Translations under genes and position numbers: made by a program
Source of the DNA: Richelia sp. SL_2_1
GTDB taxonomy: Bacteria; Cyanobacteriota; Cyanobacteriia; Cyanobacteriales; Nostocaceae
Direction: 5' to 3'
DNA length: 36,846 bases
Assembly: GCA_012033205.1 (NCBI GenBank)
Contig: JAAUSO010000062.1
Location: 1 to 36,846 of the forward strand
The notes under the pieces: model-generated
The model's database searches: none
What the model saw: only the letters and a program-made list of their open reading frames with translations
What the model was told of the DNA's origin: nothing
In this document: positions 30,128 to 36,846 of the stretch, one piece after another
Layout: the number at the start of each line of letters is the position of its first letter
Numbering within the stretch: position 1 is the stretch's first letter

Positions 30128-30898
30128 TTAAAATTTGTAACTAAATACCTGAATTGCACTATTTTGTGGTATATCCCTAGGAGTAATACTAATCGTATCA
30201 GTATTACTACGACGTACCTCCATACCGCTCATTACCGTAAGAAAATCATCTAATGGTGCAATATCACAATTATTTTGATCGGCAGCTTGGGTACGATAAT
30301 GAGTAGGAATCACTAACTTGGGATTCAAAACTTGAATTGCTTGTCTGGCTTCTTCGGCATTATAAGCTTTATCGCTACCACCAACAGGTACTAACAGTAC
30401 ATCAGGACGGCCCATAAGGATTTTTTGCTCTAAAGAAATAGGTGCAGCAGCACCTCCTAAATGCAAAATATTAATTCCGGCTTGATTCCATTGCCAAGCC
30501 ATATTTATGCCAAAGCGTTTTCCACCAACGCGATCGTGATCTGTGGCAATTCCTTGGAATTTAATTCCATTAAGCTCGTAAACCCCCGGTTGATACATTA
30601 ACTTCGGTTTTCCAGGTAAGCCTTCCACCGCACCTTCATCCAACAACTGACTACTAATTAGTACTAAATCTGCCGCAATATTGGGTGGACGATAGCCAGC
30701 AGTACAGCCTACAGTACGAAAAGGATTTACTAAAATTTTCGTACCGTTACCCGAAAACAAAAAGCTTGTATGACCCAACCACTGAATTGATAGCGAACCA
30801 CCAGATTGGGCATTAACCCGCAATCCAGAACTCAAGTTAGCAAACAACGCACTTGCTAAACCGGCTCCAGCGTAGCCCATCAACTGTCGTCGTTTCAT
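30128..30898 (-). CDS. Exported beta-lactamase-fold protein with degenerate metal site
   Basis: 256 residues. The N terminus MKRRQLMGYAGAGLASALFA has a twin-arginine-like signal (likely cleavage near VNAQS). The body has the UPF0173/UlaG-like metallo-beta-lactamase layout: IQWLGHTSFLF, TDHDRVGG (119-126), ILHLGG (145-150) and IPTHY (His200). The metal motif HxHxDH is replaced by SSQLLDE (82-88), and the Asp of HLGD by Gly. His121, His147 and His200 remain, so it may bind one metal, use another site, or be non-catalytic. Its ATG follows the trpG stop directly (TAAATG), so it is co-translated with trpG. The substrate is unknown. Confidence 0.8.
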   Translation of the reverse strand: MKRRQLMGYAGAGLASALFANLSSGLRVNAQSGGSLSIQWLGHTSFLFSGNGTKILVNPFRTVGCTAGYRPPNIAADLVLISSQLLDEGAVEGLPGKPKLMYQPGVYELNGIKFQGIATDHDRVGGKRFGINMAWQWNQAGINILHLGGAAAPISLEQKILMGRPDVLLVPVGGSDKAYNAEEARQAIQVLNPKLVIPTHYRTQAADQNNCDIAPLDDFLTVMSGMEVRRSNTDTISITPRDIPQNSAIQVFSYKF

Positions 30899-31501
30899 TT
30901 ACTCTTCTCTCAAAGGTAATTTTTCTAGAAAGTTTCGCAGCAATTGCTTTCCCGAATTAGTCAGGATACTCTCTGGATGAAATTGGACACCTTCTACGTG
31001 AGGAAAGTTCCTGTGTTGCACTCCCATAATTGTCCCATCTTCAACCCAGGCGGTGATTTCTAATACATCCGGAATCGTATCTCGCTCGATGATTAAACTA
31101 TGATACCTGGTTGCGGTCATCGGATTCTCTAATCCCCGAAAAACTCCTACACCCCGATGAGAAACTTGAGAAGTTTTTCCATGCATCAAGTCTGGTGCAG
31201 AAACAATTTTACCGCCAAATACTTGACCTATACTTTGATGTCCCAAACATACACCCAAAATTGGGTAATTAGGTGCTAATTCTTCAATTAATTGTAAAGA
31301 AATTCCAGCATCTTCCGGTCTTCCCGGACCCGGAGAAATAACTATACCATCGGGCTTTAACGTCCGAATTTCATCCAAAGATATCTTATCATTACGAAAC
31401 ACCTGAATTTGGGCTGCGACAGGAAAATCTACAGCTAATTCTCCTAAATACTGCACCAAATTATAGGTAAAGCTGTCGTAATTATCTATGACTATCAGCA
31501 C
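30899..31501 (-). CDS. trpG: Anthranilate/aminodeoxychorismate synthase glutaminase subunit
   Basis: A 200-residue class I glutamine amidotransferase that supplies ammonia to the TrpE or PabB subunit, for tryptophan or folate synthesis. [18 protein letters not shown] (5-22), the oxyanion [13 protein letters not shown], the nucleophile Cys85 ([15 protein letters not shown]), His175 and Glu177 (FHPESILT) are all present. One subunit often serves both pathways. The start is GTG (31499-31501) with only a weak GAGG 12 bases upstream. No trpE is nearby; the immediate partner is the beta-lactamase-fold gene. Confidence 0.92.
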   Translation of the reverse strand: MLIVIDNYDSFTYNLVQYLGELAVDFPVAAQIQVFRNDKISLDEIRTLKPDGIVISPGPGRPEDAGISLQLIEELAPNYPILGVCLGHQSIGQVFGGKIVSAPDLMHGKTSQVSHRGVGVFRGLENPMTATRYHSLIIERDTIPDVLEITAWVEDGTIMGVQHRNFPHVEGVQFHPESILTNSGKQLLRNFLEKLPLREE

Positions 31502-31563
31502 AGCGATTCAAATCCTCAGTTTTATCTGGCTATGCCTAATTTGTTCGATGGTTTTGGCTATTG

Positions 31564-32040
31564 CTATTTCAGGTTTATAGAGATAGACAATAGAATCAAT
31601 TCGAGCAAAGGAGGCAATATAAGCATAGCAGCTACTAGTACCGCCACCAAGGCTGAAACTAGCACCGCACCAGCCGCACAGTCTTTAGCAATTTTCGCTA
31701 ATTCGTGATATTTTTGCTCAACAGTCAAATCAACAACAGACTCAACAGCGGTATTGAGCAATTCCAAAGCTAAAACTAAACCGCTAGTAACTGCAATTAC
31801 CGCGACTTCTACGGCTTTCAGATGCAAAAAAACGCTCAAGCCAATTGCCAGAGCGCAGACAGATACGTGGATGCGAAAATTACGTTGAGTTTGAAAAGCG
31901 TAGGTAATTCCAGCCCAGGCATATTTAAAACTCACGAACAGGTTGGAGGCAACAGCCCAAGATAAGTCTCTTTGTTTAGACACAGCTGTTTCTAAACTGT
32001 TTGGTTTTGGTGAAGATGAAATTTGCTGGGACATAGGCAT
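31564..32040 (-). CDS. dgkA: Diacylglycerol/undecaprenol kinase family membrane protein
   Basis: A 158-residue integral membrane kinase. A variable N-terminal region (1-35) is followed by amphipathic AWAGITYAFQTQRNFRIH, three membrane helices, and the family motif ALELLNTAVESVVDLT with Glu and Asn ligands for Mg-ATP. KIAKDCAAGAVL (117-128) completes the active site. The Gram-positive and cyanobacterial versions often act on undecaprenol rather than diacylglycerol. It lies between ybeY and trpG on the same strand, as in several other cyanobacteria, with spacers of 142 and 62 bases. Met3 is an alternative start. Confidence 0.9.
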   Translation of the reverse strand: MPMSQQISSSPKPNSLETAVSKQRDLSWAVASNLFVSFKYAWAGITYAFQTQRNFRIHVSVCALAIGLSVFLHLKAVEVAVIAVTSGLVLALELLNTAVESVVDLTVEQKYHELAKIAKDCAAGAVLVSALVAVLVAAMLILPPLLELILLSISINLK

Positions 32041-32182
32041 AAAGATATGAATAACGTAATATTAGAATGAAATTTTTCTGGAATTTTAAAGGGCTAATTA
32101 ATATTTTGACAATTTTCTACAGGAATATACTAAAAATAAAAGCACAATTAAAGCATGGCATAGAAATAACCATTTTGTGAAT

Positions 32183-32701
32183 CTATTCTATGTTAATATC
32201 AATACCTAATGTCTTCAGTAACATTACTTGCTTTTCCATCATTCTTTGCAAACTTTCTTCATCCGGATGATCCCATCCGATCAGATGTAACAAACCATGA
32301 GATGTTAACCAAGCTAATTCAGTTTGCAAAGAATGACTTTGCTGTGTTGCTTGTTTTTGGGCTGTATCCACAGAAACGATAATATCCCCAAGATATAAGG
32401 GTTCTGAGTCATCTGTTTCCATAATTTGTGGGGAATCTACTTCCAAAGCTGCAAAAGCCAAAACATCTGTAGGTTTATCTTGATCGCGATACTGAGAATT
32501 TAGGGTTTGAATTTCTGAATCATCCGTCAAACGCAGTCCAATTTCATAACTAGGGGCTTGAGGAATCTCAGATTGTAGTATATTCACCCATTGACAAAAC
32601 CAATTTTCCCAATATTCATCCCCATTTCCTACACCTTCCTTTAGAGAAGATTGTTGATAATGATTTTGCACATAGACTTGAACGAAAAGCCGTTTATCCA
32701 C
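32183..32701 (-). CDS. ybeY: Endoribonuclease YbeY
   Basis: A 172-residue single-strand endoribonuclease needed for 16S rRNA 3' maturation and ribosome quality control. The zinc motif is HGLLHLIGWDH (His135, His139, His145). LTDDSEIQTLNSQYRDQDKPTDVLAF and YLGDIIVSVDTA are standard. The start is GTG (32701), set by AGGAG 5 bases upstream. It is about 14 bases downstream of the small gene ending at 32716, so both are in one operon, with dgkA following. Confidence 0.92.
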   Translation of the reverse strand: MDKRLFVQVYVQNHYQQSSLKEGVGNGDEYWENWFCQWVNILQSEIPQAPSYEIGLRLTDDSEIQTLNSQYRDQDKPTDVLAFAALEVDSPQIMETDDSEPLYLGDIIVSVDTAQKQATQQSHSLQTELAWLTSHGLLHLIGWDHPDEESLQRMMEKQVMLLKTLGIDINIE

Positions 32702-32715
32702 TCAATCTCCTTTTA

Positions 32716-32880
32716 TTAACGAGTTAGATAAGCAAGACCAATCAAAACAGCCAACAGTCCAAAAGTAGTAAGTGCAAAATGCTTTAGCGAGGTGCCACCC
32801 TTTTGCACCATATTCCGCATTGCCAACTTTGTATAGCTGGGTTTATCTTCATTAGTAGAAGAATTGTTCATAGTATTCAT
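32716..32880 (-). CDS. Small one-helix protein, DUF3285-like (54 residues)
   Basis: ATG at 32880 to TAA at 32716, below the usual size cut-off. The encoded protein has a polar N terminus (MNTMNNSSTNEDKPSYTKLA), a conserved MRNMVQKGG segment and one C-terminal membrane helix (FALTTFGLLAVLIGLAYLTR). This matches the short cyanobacterial DUF3285 family as I remember it. It lies directly upstream of ybeY (14-base gap, with the ybeY ribosome site inside it), which makes it the likely first gene of a ybeY-dgkA-trpG run. Its function is unknown. Confidence 0.8.
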   Translation of the reverse strand: MNTMNNSSTNEDKPSYTKLAMRNMVQKGGTSLKHFALTTFGLLAVLIGLAYLTR

Positions 32881-33000
32881 AAAAATTTAATAACAACAAA
32901 CTCTTCTACCAATCTAACAAATTGCTGACAAATGGAGCGCTACACAGCGTTTTTTTCAGCAAAGCGAAATAGGTATCAGTTAAGACCACCGGACGACGGG

Positions 33001-33179
33001 AGTTAAAAGTTAGGAGTTAGGAGTTTTGAGTTAGGAGTTAGGAGTTAGGGGTTAGGGGTTAGGGGTTAGGAGTTAGGAGTTTTGAGTTAGGAGTTTTGAG
33101 TTTTGAGTTATACAAATATTGTAGTGAAAGCCGAAAATCTCCCTAATTATCTTACATTACCCATTACCCATTACCCATT
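33001..33179. repeat. Heptad arrays (GTTAGGA/GTTTTGA; ATTACCC) ending inside prfB
   Basis: About fourteen GTTAGGA/GTTAGGG/GTTTTGA units (33004-33110) and, after a 45-base gap, three ATTACCC units (33157-33178) that run into the 3' end of prfB and supply its TAA stop. Confidence 0.9.
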
Positions 33180-34287
33180 TTCGACAATTTGGTTTTGCTG
33201 TCGTAGATAAGTTTGAATGAACGAGTCTAATTCCCCATTCATTACATCAGCAATCGCCGTTGTTTCGACGTTAGTACGTAAATCTTTGACCATTTGATAA
33301 GGATGGAATACATAGTTACGTATTTGATTTCCCCAAGAAGCTTCCACCATATCACCGCGAATTTCCGCGATTTCTTGAGCGTGTTGTTCTTGAGCAACAA
33401 CTAACAACTTTCCTTTGAGACGAGCCAGAGCTTTTTCTTTGTTTTGCAATTGCGATCGTTCTTCCGTACATCGCACAGCAATACCAGTAGGCAGATGAAC
33501 AATTCGTACTGCGGTTTCTACTTTGTTGACATTTTGTCCACCTTTACCACCTGCTCTAGATGTAGTAATTTCTAAATCCTTATCGGGAATATCTAACACT
33601 ACATTGTCATCTATCTGAGGCATGACTTCTATGCCTGCAAAACTAGTTTGTCGTTTACCATTGGCGTTGAAAGGGGAAATTCTGACCAAACGATGGGTAC
33701 CCATTTCCGAACGCAAATACCCGTAAGCGTAACGTCCGGTAACTTCTAGTGTCGCCGATTTGATTCCAGCTTCGTCACCAGCAGATTCGTCAGTTAAGTT
33801 AACTTTATAACCATGATTTTCTGCCCAACGAGTATACATTCGTAGCAGCATCTCCGCCCAATCTTGGGCATCAGTACCCCCCGCACCTGCTGTAATCGTC
33901 ACTAAAGCCCCTTTAGCATCGTAGGGACCAGAAAGTAATTGCTGTAACTCCCATTGATCGAGTTCTTTTTTGAGACTAGTAACGTTAGATGTAGCTTCGC
34001 TCAACAGCGACTCATCAGTGTCGGACTCCAAGAGTTCGATAACTGCCCTTGTATCTTCTAAACTAGAGTGCCAATTATGATACTGTTGCAGATGTTCCTT
34101 GAGTTCATTGAGTTCTTGCAGGGTATCTTGAGCCTTATTTTGGTCATCCCAAAATTCCGGCTGTGCTGCAATTTCTTCTAAATCTTGAATTTTAGCTTTG
34201 AGTGCAGGTAAGTCAAAGATAGTCCTGAGTTTTACCCAGGCGATTAGATAACGTTTCGATTTCGCGTTTTAGTTCTAAAACGTCCAT
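33171..34287 (-). CDS. prfB: Peptide chain release factor 2, with programmed +1 frameshift
   Basis: RF2 ends translation at UGA and UAA. Codons 1-24 run from ATG 34287 to a UGA at 34213-34215. The site reads CTT TGA C (34212-34218) with AGGA upstream, the classic autoregulatory +1 slip; the protein then continues [22 protein letters not shown] in the next frame to 33171, giving 371 residues. The recognition tripeptide SPF ([14 protein letters not shown]) and GGQ ([12 protein letters not shown]) are present. The frame that begins at 34031 is only the distal part. When RF2 is scarce, UGA is read slowly and slippage makes more RF2. The last residues (ENG) and the stop codon come from a GGGTAAT repeat array. 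Confidence 0.95.
34212..34224 (-). promoter_or_regulatory. RF2 programmed frameshift site
   Basis: On the minus strand: AGGACTATCTTTGAC, made of a Shine-Dalgarno-like AGGA, the slippery CTT codon and the UGA stop followed by C. It matches the E. coli prfB arrangement and joins codons 1-24 to the main frame. Confidence 0.93.
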
Positions 34288-34432
34288 ATTTGTTTACAAT
34301 TGTCAGCTTTAATGCTTCTAGAATCTGTGTATATTTTATATTTATCTTTGATTTTAGCGACTGTCTGCAAAATTTTCTCGTTTTAAGATTTTTTTATTTG
34401 ATAATCGAATTAAATATAAAGACTTGGAAATG

Positions 34433-35011
34433 TTACCAAACTTTACTCATATTCAATATAAAACCTGGTAATACATCTTCACCGCTAAGGGTATGGGGAT
34501 TATCCAGACATTCTACAGGCATTTGGGGATGATAAACGTAAACCTTGTGGTTTTTGCGATCAATTAACCAACCTAACTGTATTCCCGGTTCCTGCATATA
34601 TTCTTGCATCTTTTCCTGCAACGGTTTGAGATTGTCGCTAGCAGACCTCAATTCAATCACAAAATCGGGACAGATAGGAGCAAATTTTTGTTGTTGCTCT
34701 TGCGATAAACTATTCCAGCGTTCTAATTTGATCCAAGAAACATCAGGAGAGCGTTCTGCACCAGTAGATAGTTTAAATCCTGTACTAGAATCAAAGCAAA
34801 TACCTGTAACGTCTTCTTCCGACCATACCCATAGCTGTCCAGCTATATTAACATTACGATTTCCAGTTTCCGAGCCAGTAGGTGACATAATCGATATTTC
34901 CCCGTTTTTATTTCGTTCGATACGTAAATCGCGGTTTATCTGACACAATTCAAAGAATTGCTCATCTGTCATTGATGAAGGAAATTGTAAAAGTAAAGGA
35001 GATGAGAGCAT
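34433..35011 (-). CDS. Uma2 family (DUF820) putative restriction-like nuclease
   Basis: 192 residues of the Uma2/DUF820 family with a PD-(D/E)XK-like fold. Signatures are MTDEQFFELCQINRDLRIER near the start, GEISIMSPTGSETGNRN, the core SPDVSWIKLERW, CPDFVIELRSASD (about 113-125, active-site strands) and the closing LIDRKNHKVYVYHPQ. It is more typical of the family than the other copy at 7969-8634 and not closely similar to it, so the two are not a recent duplication. Its function is unknown. It lies 145 bases past the prfB start on the same strand. Confidence 0.85.
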   Translation of the reverse strand: MLSSPLLLQFPSSMTDEQFFELCQINRDLRIERNKNGEISIMSPTGSETGNRNVNIAGQLWVWSEEDVTGICFDSSTGFKLSTGAERSPDVSWIKLERWNSLSQEQQQKFAPICPDFVIELRSASDNLKPLQEKMQEYMQEPGIQLGWLIDRKNHKVYVYHPQMPVECLDNPHTLSGEDVLPGFILNMSKVW

Positions 35012-35118
35012 GATTTTACTTACTTGGACTTATATTTCCTATTTTGAATCATATACATTTGATTTTCATACATATAATGTCAAAAAAATTAAATTAATTC
35101 GTTTTGTACCCAAATAAG

Positions 35119-35143
35119 AGAGACGTAGCAGTGCTACGTCTCT
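35119..35143. repeat. AGAGACGTAGC/GCTACGTCTCT hairpin
   Basis: A perfect 11-bp stem with an AGT loop between the Uma2 gene and the peroxiredoxin gene. It lies 48 bases past the peroxiredoxin stop and may help end that transcript (moderately T-rich on the minus side). It belongs to the dispersed AGAGACG family. Confidence 0.75.
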
Positions 35144-35190
35144 ACATTCAATACATTTAATACATTATTGGTACAACAATACAACTACAA

Positions 35191-35829
35191 CTATTTATTA
35201 GGTTGGGGAGTCATCCGTAAATAAGGTTTAATTTCCTCGTATCCTTTAGGAAACTTCTCTTTAAGAACATCTGGATCTTTAAGTGTGGGAACGATAACGC
35301 AATCATCACCATCTTTCCAGTCAGCAGGAGTTGCAACGCTGTAATTATCAGTTAACTGTAACGAATCAATTACCCGGAGAATTTCATCAAAATTACGTCC
35401 AGTACTGGGAGGATAAGTTAAACTCAAACGTAATTTATGCTCTGGGTCAATGATAAACACTGTCCGTACAGTTACTTTAGCGTTAGCGTTGGGATGAATC
35501 ATATCATAAAGGTCAGAAACCTTTTTATCGTCATCCGCCAAAATTGGATAATTGAGTTTAGTGGTTTGAGTTTCCTCAATATCTCCAATCCAACCCTTGT
35601 GAGATTCTACATCATCTACACTAAGCGCGATCGCCTTTACATTACGCTTGTCAAATTCGGGCTTTAACTTTGCAACCGTACCCAATTCAGTCGTACAAAC
35701 AGGTGTATAGTCAGCCGGGTGGGAAAACAGTACTACCCAGCTATCACCAGCCCATTTATAAAAATCAATTTCCCCTTCACTCGAAGCTTGGGTAAAGTTT
35801 GGTACTGTATCACCTAAACGGAGAGCCAT
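35191..35829 (-). CDS. 1-Cys peroxiredoxin (Prx6 type)
   Basis: A 212-residue thiol peroxidase that reduces hydrogen peroxide and alkyl hydroperoxides. Peroxidatic Cys45 is in SHPADYTPVCTTELG. The long C-terminal domain characteristic of 1-Cys enzymes is present (PADWKDGDDCVIVPTLKDPDVLKEKFPKG). A second Cys (about 176) sits in that domain and is not at the 2-Cys resolving position. RTVFIIDPEHKLRLSLTYPPSTGRN is typical. It is probably a stress-induced single gene divergent from the unknown membrane gene. Confidence 0.93.
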   Translation of the reverse strand: MALRLGDTVPNFTQASSEGEIDFYKWAGDSWVVLFSHPADYTPVCTTELGTVAKLKPEFDKRNVKAIALSVDDVESHKGWIGDIEETQTTKLNYPILADDDKKVSDLYDMIHPNANAKVTVRTVFIIDPEHKLRLSLTYPPSTGRNFDEILRVIDSLQLTDNYSVATPADWKDGDDCVIVPTLKDPDVLKEKFPKGYEEIKPYLRMTPQPNK

Positions 35830-36147
35830 AAACGATTTCCTGATAGTCAGATTTTTTGTATTCTACCTTGCAATGATCGCATATTACCTGCCAATCAGAT
35901 AGGGTTTTAGCAGATTGAAACAAAATGTAATTAGTCTGCATATCAAATTACAGGTTTCGTAAATTAATTGCATTCCTCCGATATACATATAGATGCTTGT
36001 CGCCAATCTCTAATTCCAAGTCCGAATCGATTCTTTTTGTACTCGGATAAATTCATGATTCTTAGAGGATGTTTGAAAACATTTGGGTTCGCTTGGTTGC
36101 GTATATTCTTTTACTACTTATCAAAATAAATCAACTAACAAAAAAGC
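35830..36147. other. Divergent intergenic region
   Basis: 318 bases between the peroxiredoxin (minus) and the membrane-protein gene (plus). It must carry both promoters. It has one short palindrome ATGTTTGAAAACAT (about 36069-36082), similar to the ends of the 7749-7910 element, but no clear promoter, RNA or coding frame. Confidence 0.45.
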
Positions 36148-36672
36148 ATGAGTAAACTATTAGGCTGTTTTTTACCACCTGTTGCTATAGTTCTTTTCCT
36201 GGCATTTTTTGTCGGAAGTTCAGCAAAATTAAATTGTCATAAACTGGAAAAAAACTATACCCAATGTCAATTACAAAAGTTCCGGATGTTTGGGCTGATA
36301 TCAACATCTGTAGAAAATTTTAACCTAACAAAAACTGATGCAAAAATACTCATAGCCAGAGATAGCGAAGGCAGTAGCACATATTATAAGTTGTTGTTGT
36401 ACGAGCAAAATAAAAGTTTTGAATTTTACGAGCATGGGAAACTAACATTTTTCGATAATGATGCAGAATCAGATAAAAAACGAATAGATACATTTATTGT
36501 AGAAGGAAATGAAAAAGCAACTTTACAAATTCATTCTAAATTGTATGTCAGAGGGACAAAATATATAGTTGAGGTGTTCATATACACCTTAATAATAATC
36601 TTAATATTCTTCATATTTCTAATTTTATGGGGTATTTTTTCTGCAATTGGTTCTGTATTCCGAAGATATTAA
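36148..36672 (+). CDS. Unknown two-helix membrane protein
   Basis: 174 residues. Hydrophobic helices at about 7-27 (FLPPVAIVLFLAFFVGS) and about 142-165 (VFIYTLIIILIFFIFLILWGIF) flank a soluble domain of about 115 residues. Both ends are probably on the cytoplasmic side with the middle outside. The middle contains NCHKLEKNYTQCQL (two cysteines) and a beta-rich run (YYKLLLYEQNKSFEFYEHGK). The composition is Lys/Phe/Ile-rich with low GC. I recognise no family, and there are no neighbours on its strand in the window. Confidence 0.6.
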   Translation: MSKLLGCFLPPVAIVLFLAFFVGSSAKLNCHKLEKNYTQCQLQKFRMFGLISTSVENFNLTKTDAKILIARDSEGSSTYYKLLLYEQNKSFEFYEHGKLTFFDNDAESDKKRIDTFIVEGNEKATLQIHSKLYVRGTKYIVEVFIYTLIIILIFFIFLILWGIFSAIGSVFRRY

Positions 36673-36709
36673 AAATTAGGCTTTTCTGAATCGTGGTATG
36701 AATTCAAAA

Positions 36710-36750
36710 TATAGAGGCGCTAATTCTTGCGTCTCTATAAAGTTTTTGAA
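36710..36750 (+). terminator. Probable terminator after the last gene
   Basis: TATAGAGGCGC (36710-36720) pairs with GCGTCTCTATA (36729-36739) through one G-T pair, followed by AAGTTTTTG. It is another member of the AGAGACG hairpin family. The remaining bases to the window end are AACTCCC heptads. Confidence 0.6.
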
Positions 36751-36784
36751 ATGACTCAAAGGTTAAAAGATTAAAGGTTAATAT

Positions 36785-36846
36785 TTAAACTCCTAACTCC
36801 CAATCCTAACTCCCCAACTCCCAACTCCCAACTCCTAACTCCCAAC
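36785..36846. repeat. Heptanucleotide array (AACTCCC/AACTCCT)
   Basis: About eight AACTCCC/AACTCCT/AATCCTA units run off the window end. Confidence 0.9.

Noticed and set aside
29917-30159. 80-residue minus-strand reading frame
   Set aside because: It lies almost wholly inside the 197-bp element; the proline/glycine-rich stretch is just the G5/C5 repeats.
34031-34033. ATG at 34031 as the start of prfB
   Set aside because: The upstream frame and the CTT TGA C site give the normal RF2 N terminus; the 34031 start would lose domain 1 residues.

Overview
The window is chromosomal DNA of a cyanobacterium, most likely a filamentous Nostocales-type strain (Calothrix/Rivularia/Scytonema-like; the genus cannot be fixed from the sequence alone). 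Three things point that way. The HIP1 palindrome GCGATCGC recurs many times (for example near 9385, 14080, 16003, 18070, 18727, 22777, 29021 and 35627). The intergenic DNA is AT-rich and filled with 7-base tandem repeats of the kind known from heterocystous cyanobacteria. Several proteins belong to cyanobacterial families: RpaA, a HetI-type phosphopantetheinyl transferase, a DUF4388 protein, a DUF3285-like small protein and Uma2 proteins.

Layout. 1-1455: minus-strand pair of a small GTPase and a DUF4388 protein. 1991-6418: a secreted DUF6816-like protein, the response regulator RpaA (minus), an alpha/beta hydrolase, a HetI-like transferase and a secreted DM13 protein. 6598-9842 (minus): an orphan peptide-type ABC permease, a Uma2 protein, and a class III alcohol dehydrogenase broken by a one-base frameshift. 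10296-12389: valine-pyruvate aminotransferase and a repeat-invaded, frameshifted rimM. 13152-23639: six plus-strand carbon-catabolism genes, namely phosphoketolase, glycogen phosphorylase, D-lactate dehydrogenase, catabolic GAPDH, transaldolase and acetate kinase. 23934-25270 (minus): a zinc-ribbon protein overlapping a protein with a duplicated winged-helix-like domain. 25717-29835: an unknown membrane-anchored protein and SbcC. 30128-34287 (minus): a beta-lactamase-fold protein, trpG, dgkA, ybeY, an untracked 54-residue gene and prfB with its programmed frameshift. 34433-36672: a Uma2 protein, a 1-Cys peroxiredoxin and an unknown two-helix membrane protein.

The central block can be read as one dark or fermentative route. 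GlgP releases glucose-1-phosphate from glycogen. Transaldolase and phosphoketolase move carbon through pentose phosphates to acetyl phosphate and glyceraldehyde-3-phosphate. GAPDH makes NADH from the latter, acetate kinase makes ATP from acetyl phosphate, and lactate dehydrogenase reoxidises NADH. RpaA, known in Synechococcus as the clock-output regulator of dusk and night carbon metabolism, lies about 10 kb upstream; any direct control here is inference.

The most unusual content is non-coding. Two short elements have perfect terminal inverted repeats and 8-base target duplications (23668-23780 and 29917-30113). Four copies of an AGAAGTCGGGTTTTT inverted-repeat element are present, three of them in or just upstream of the catabolic block. 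A 162-base element has 13-base terminal inverted repeats and nested hairpins (7749-7910). A dispersed AGAGACG hairpin family and many heptanucleotide arrays fill the gaps, and three genes take their stop codons from such arrays. No rRNA, tRNA, CRISPR array or intact transposase gene was seen.
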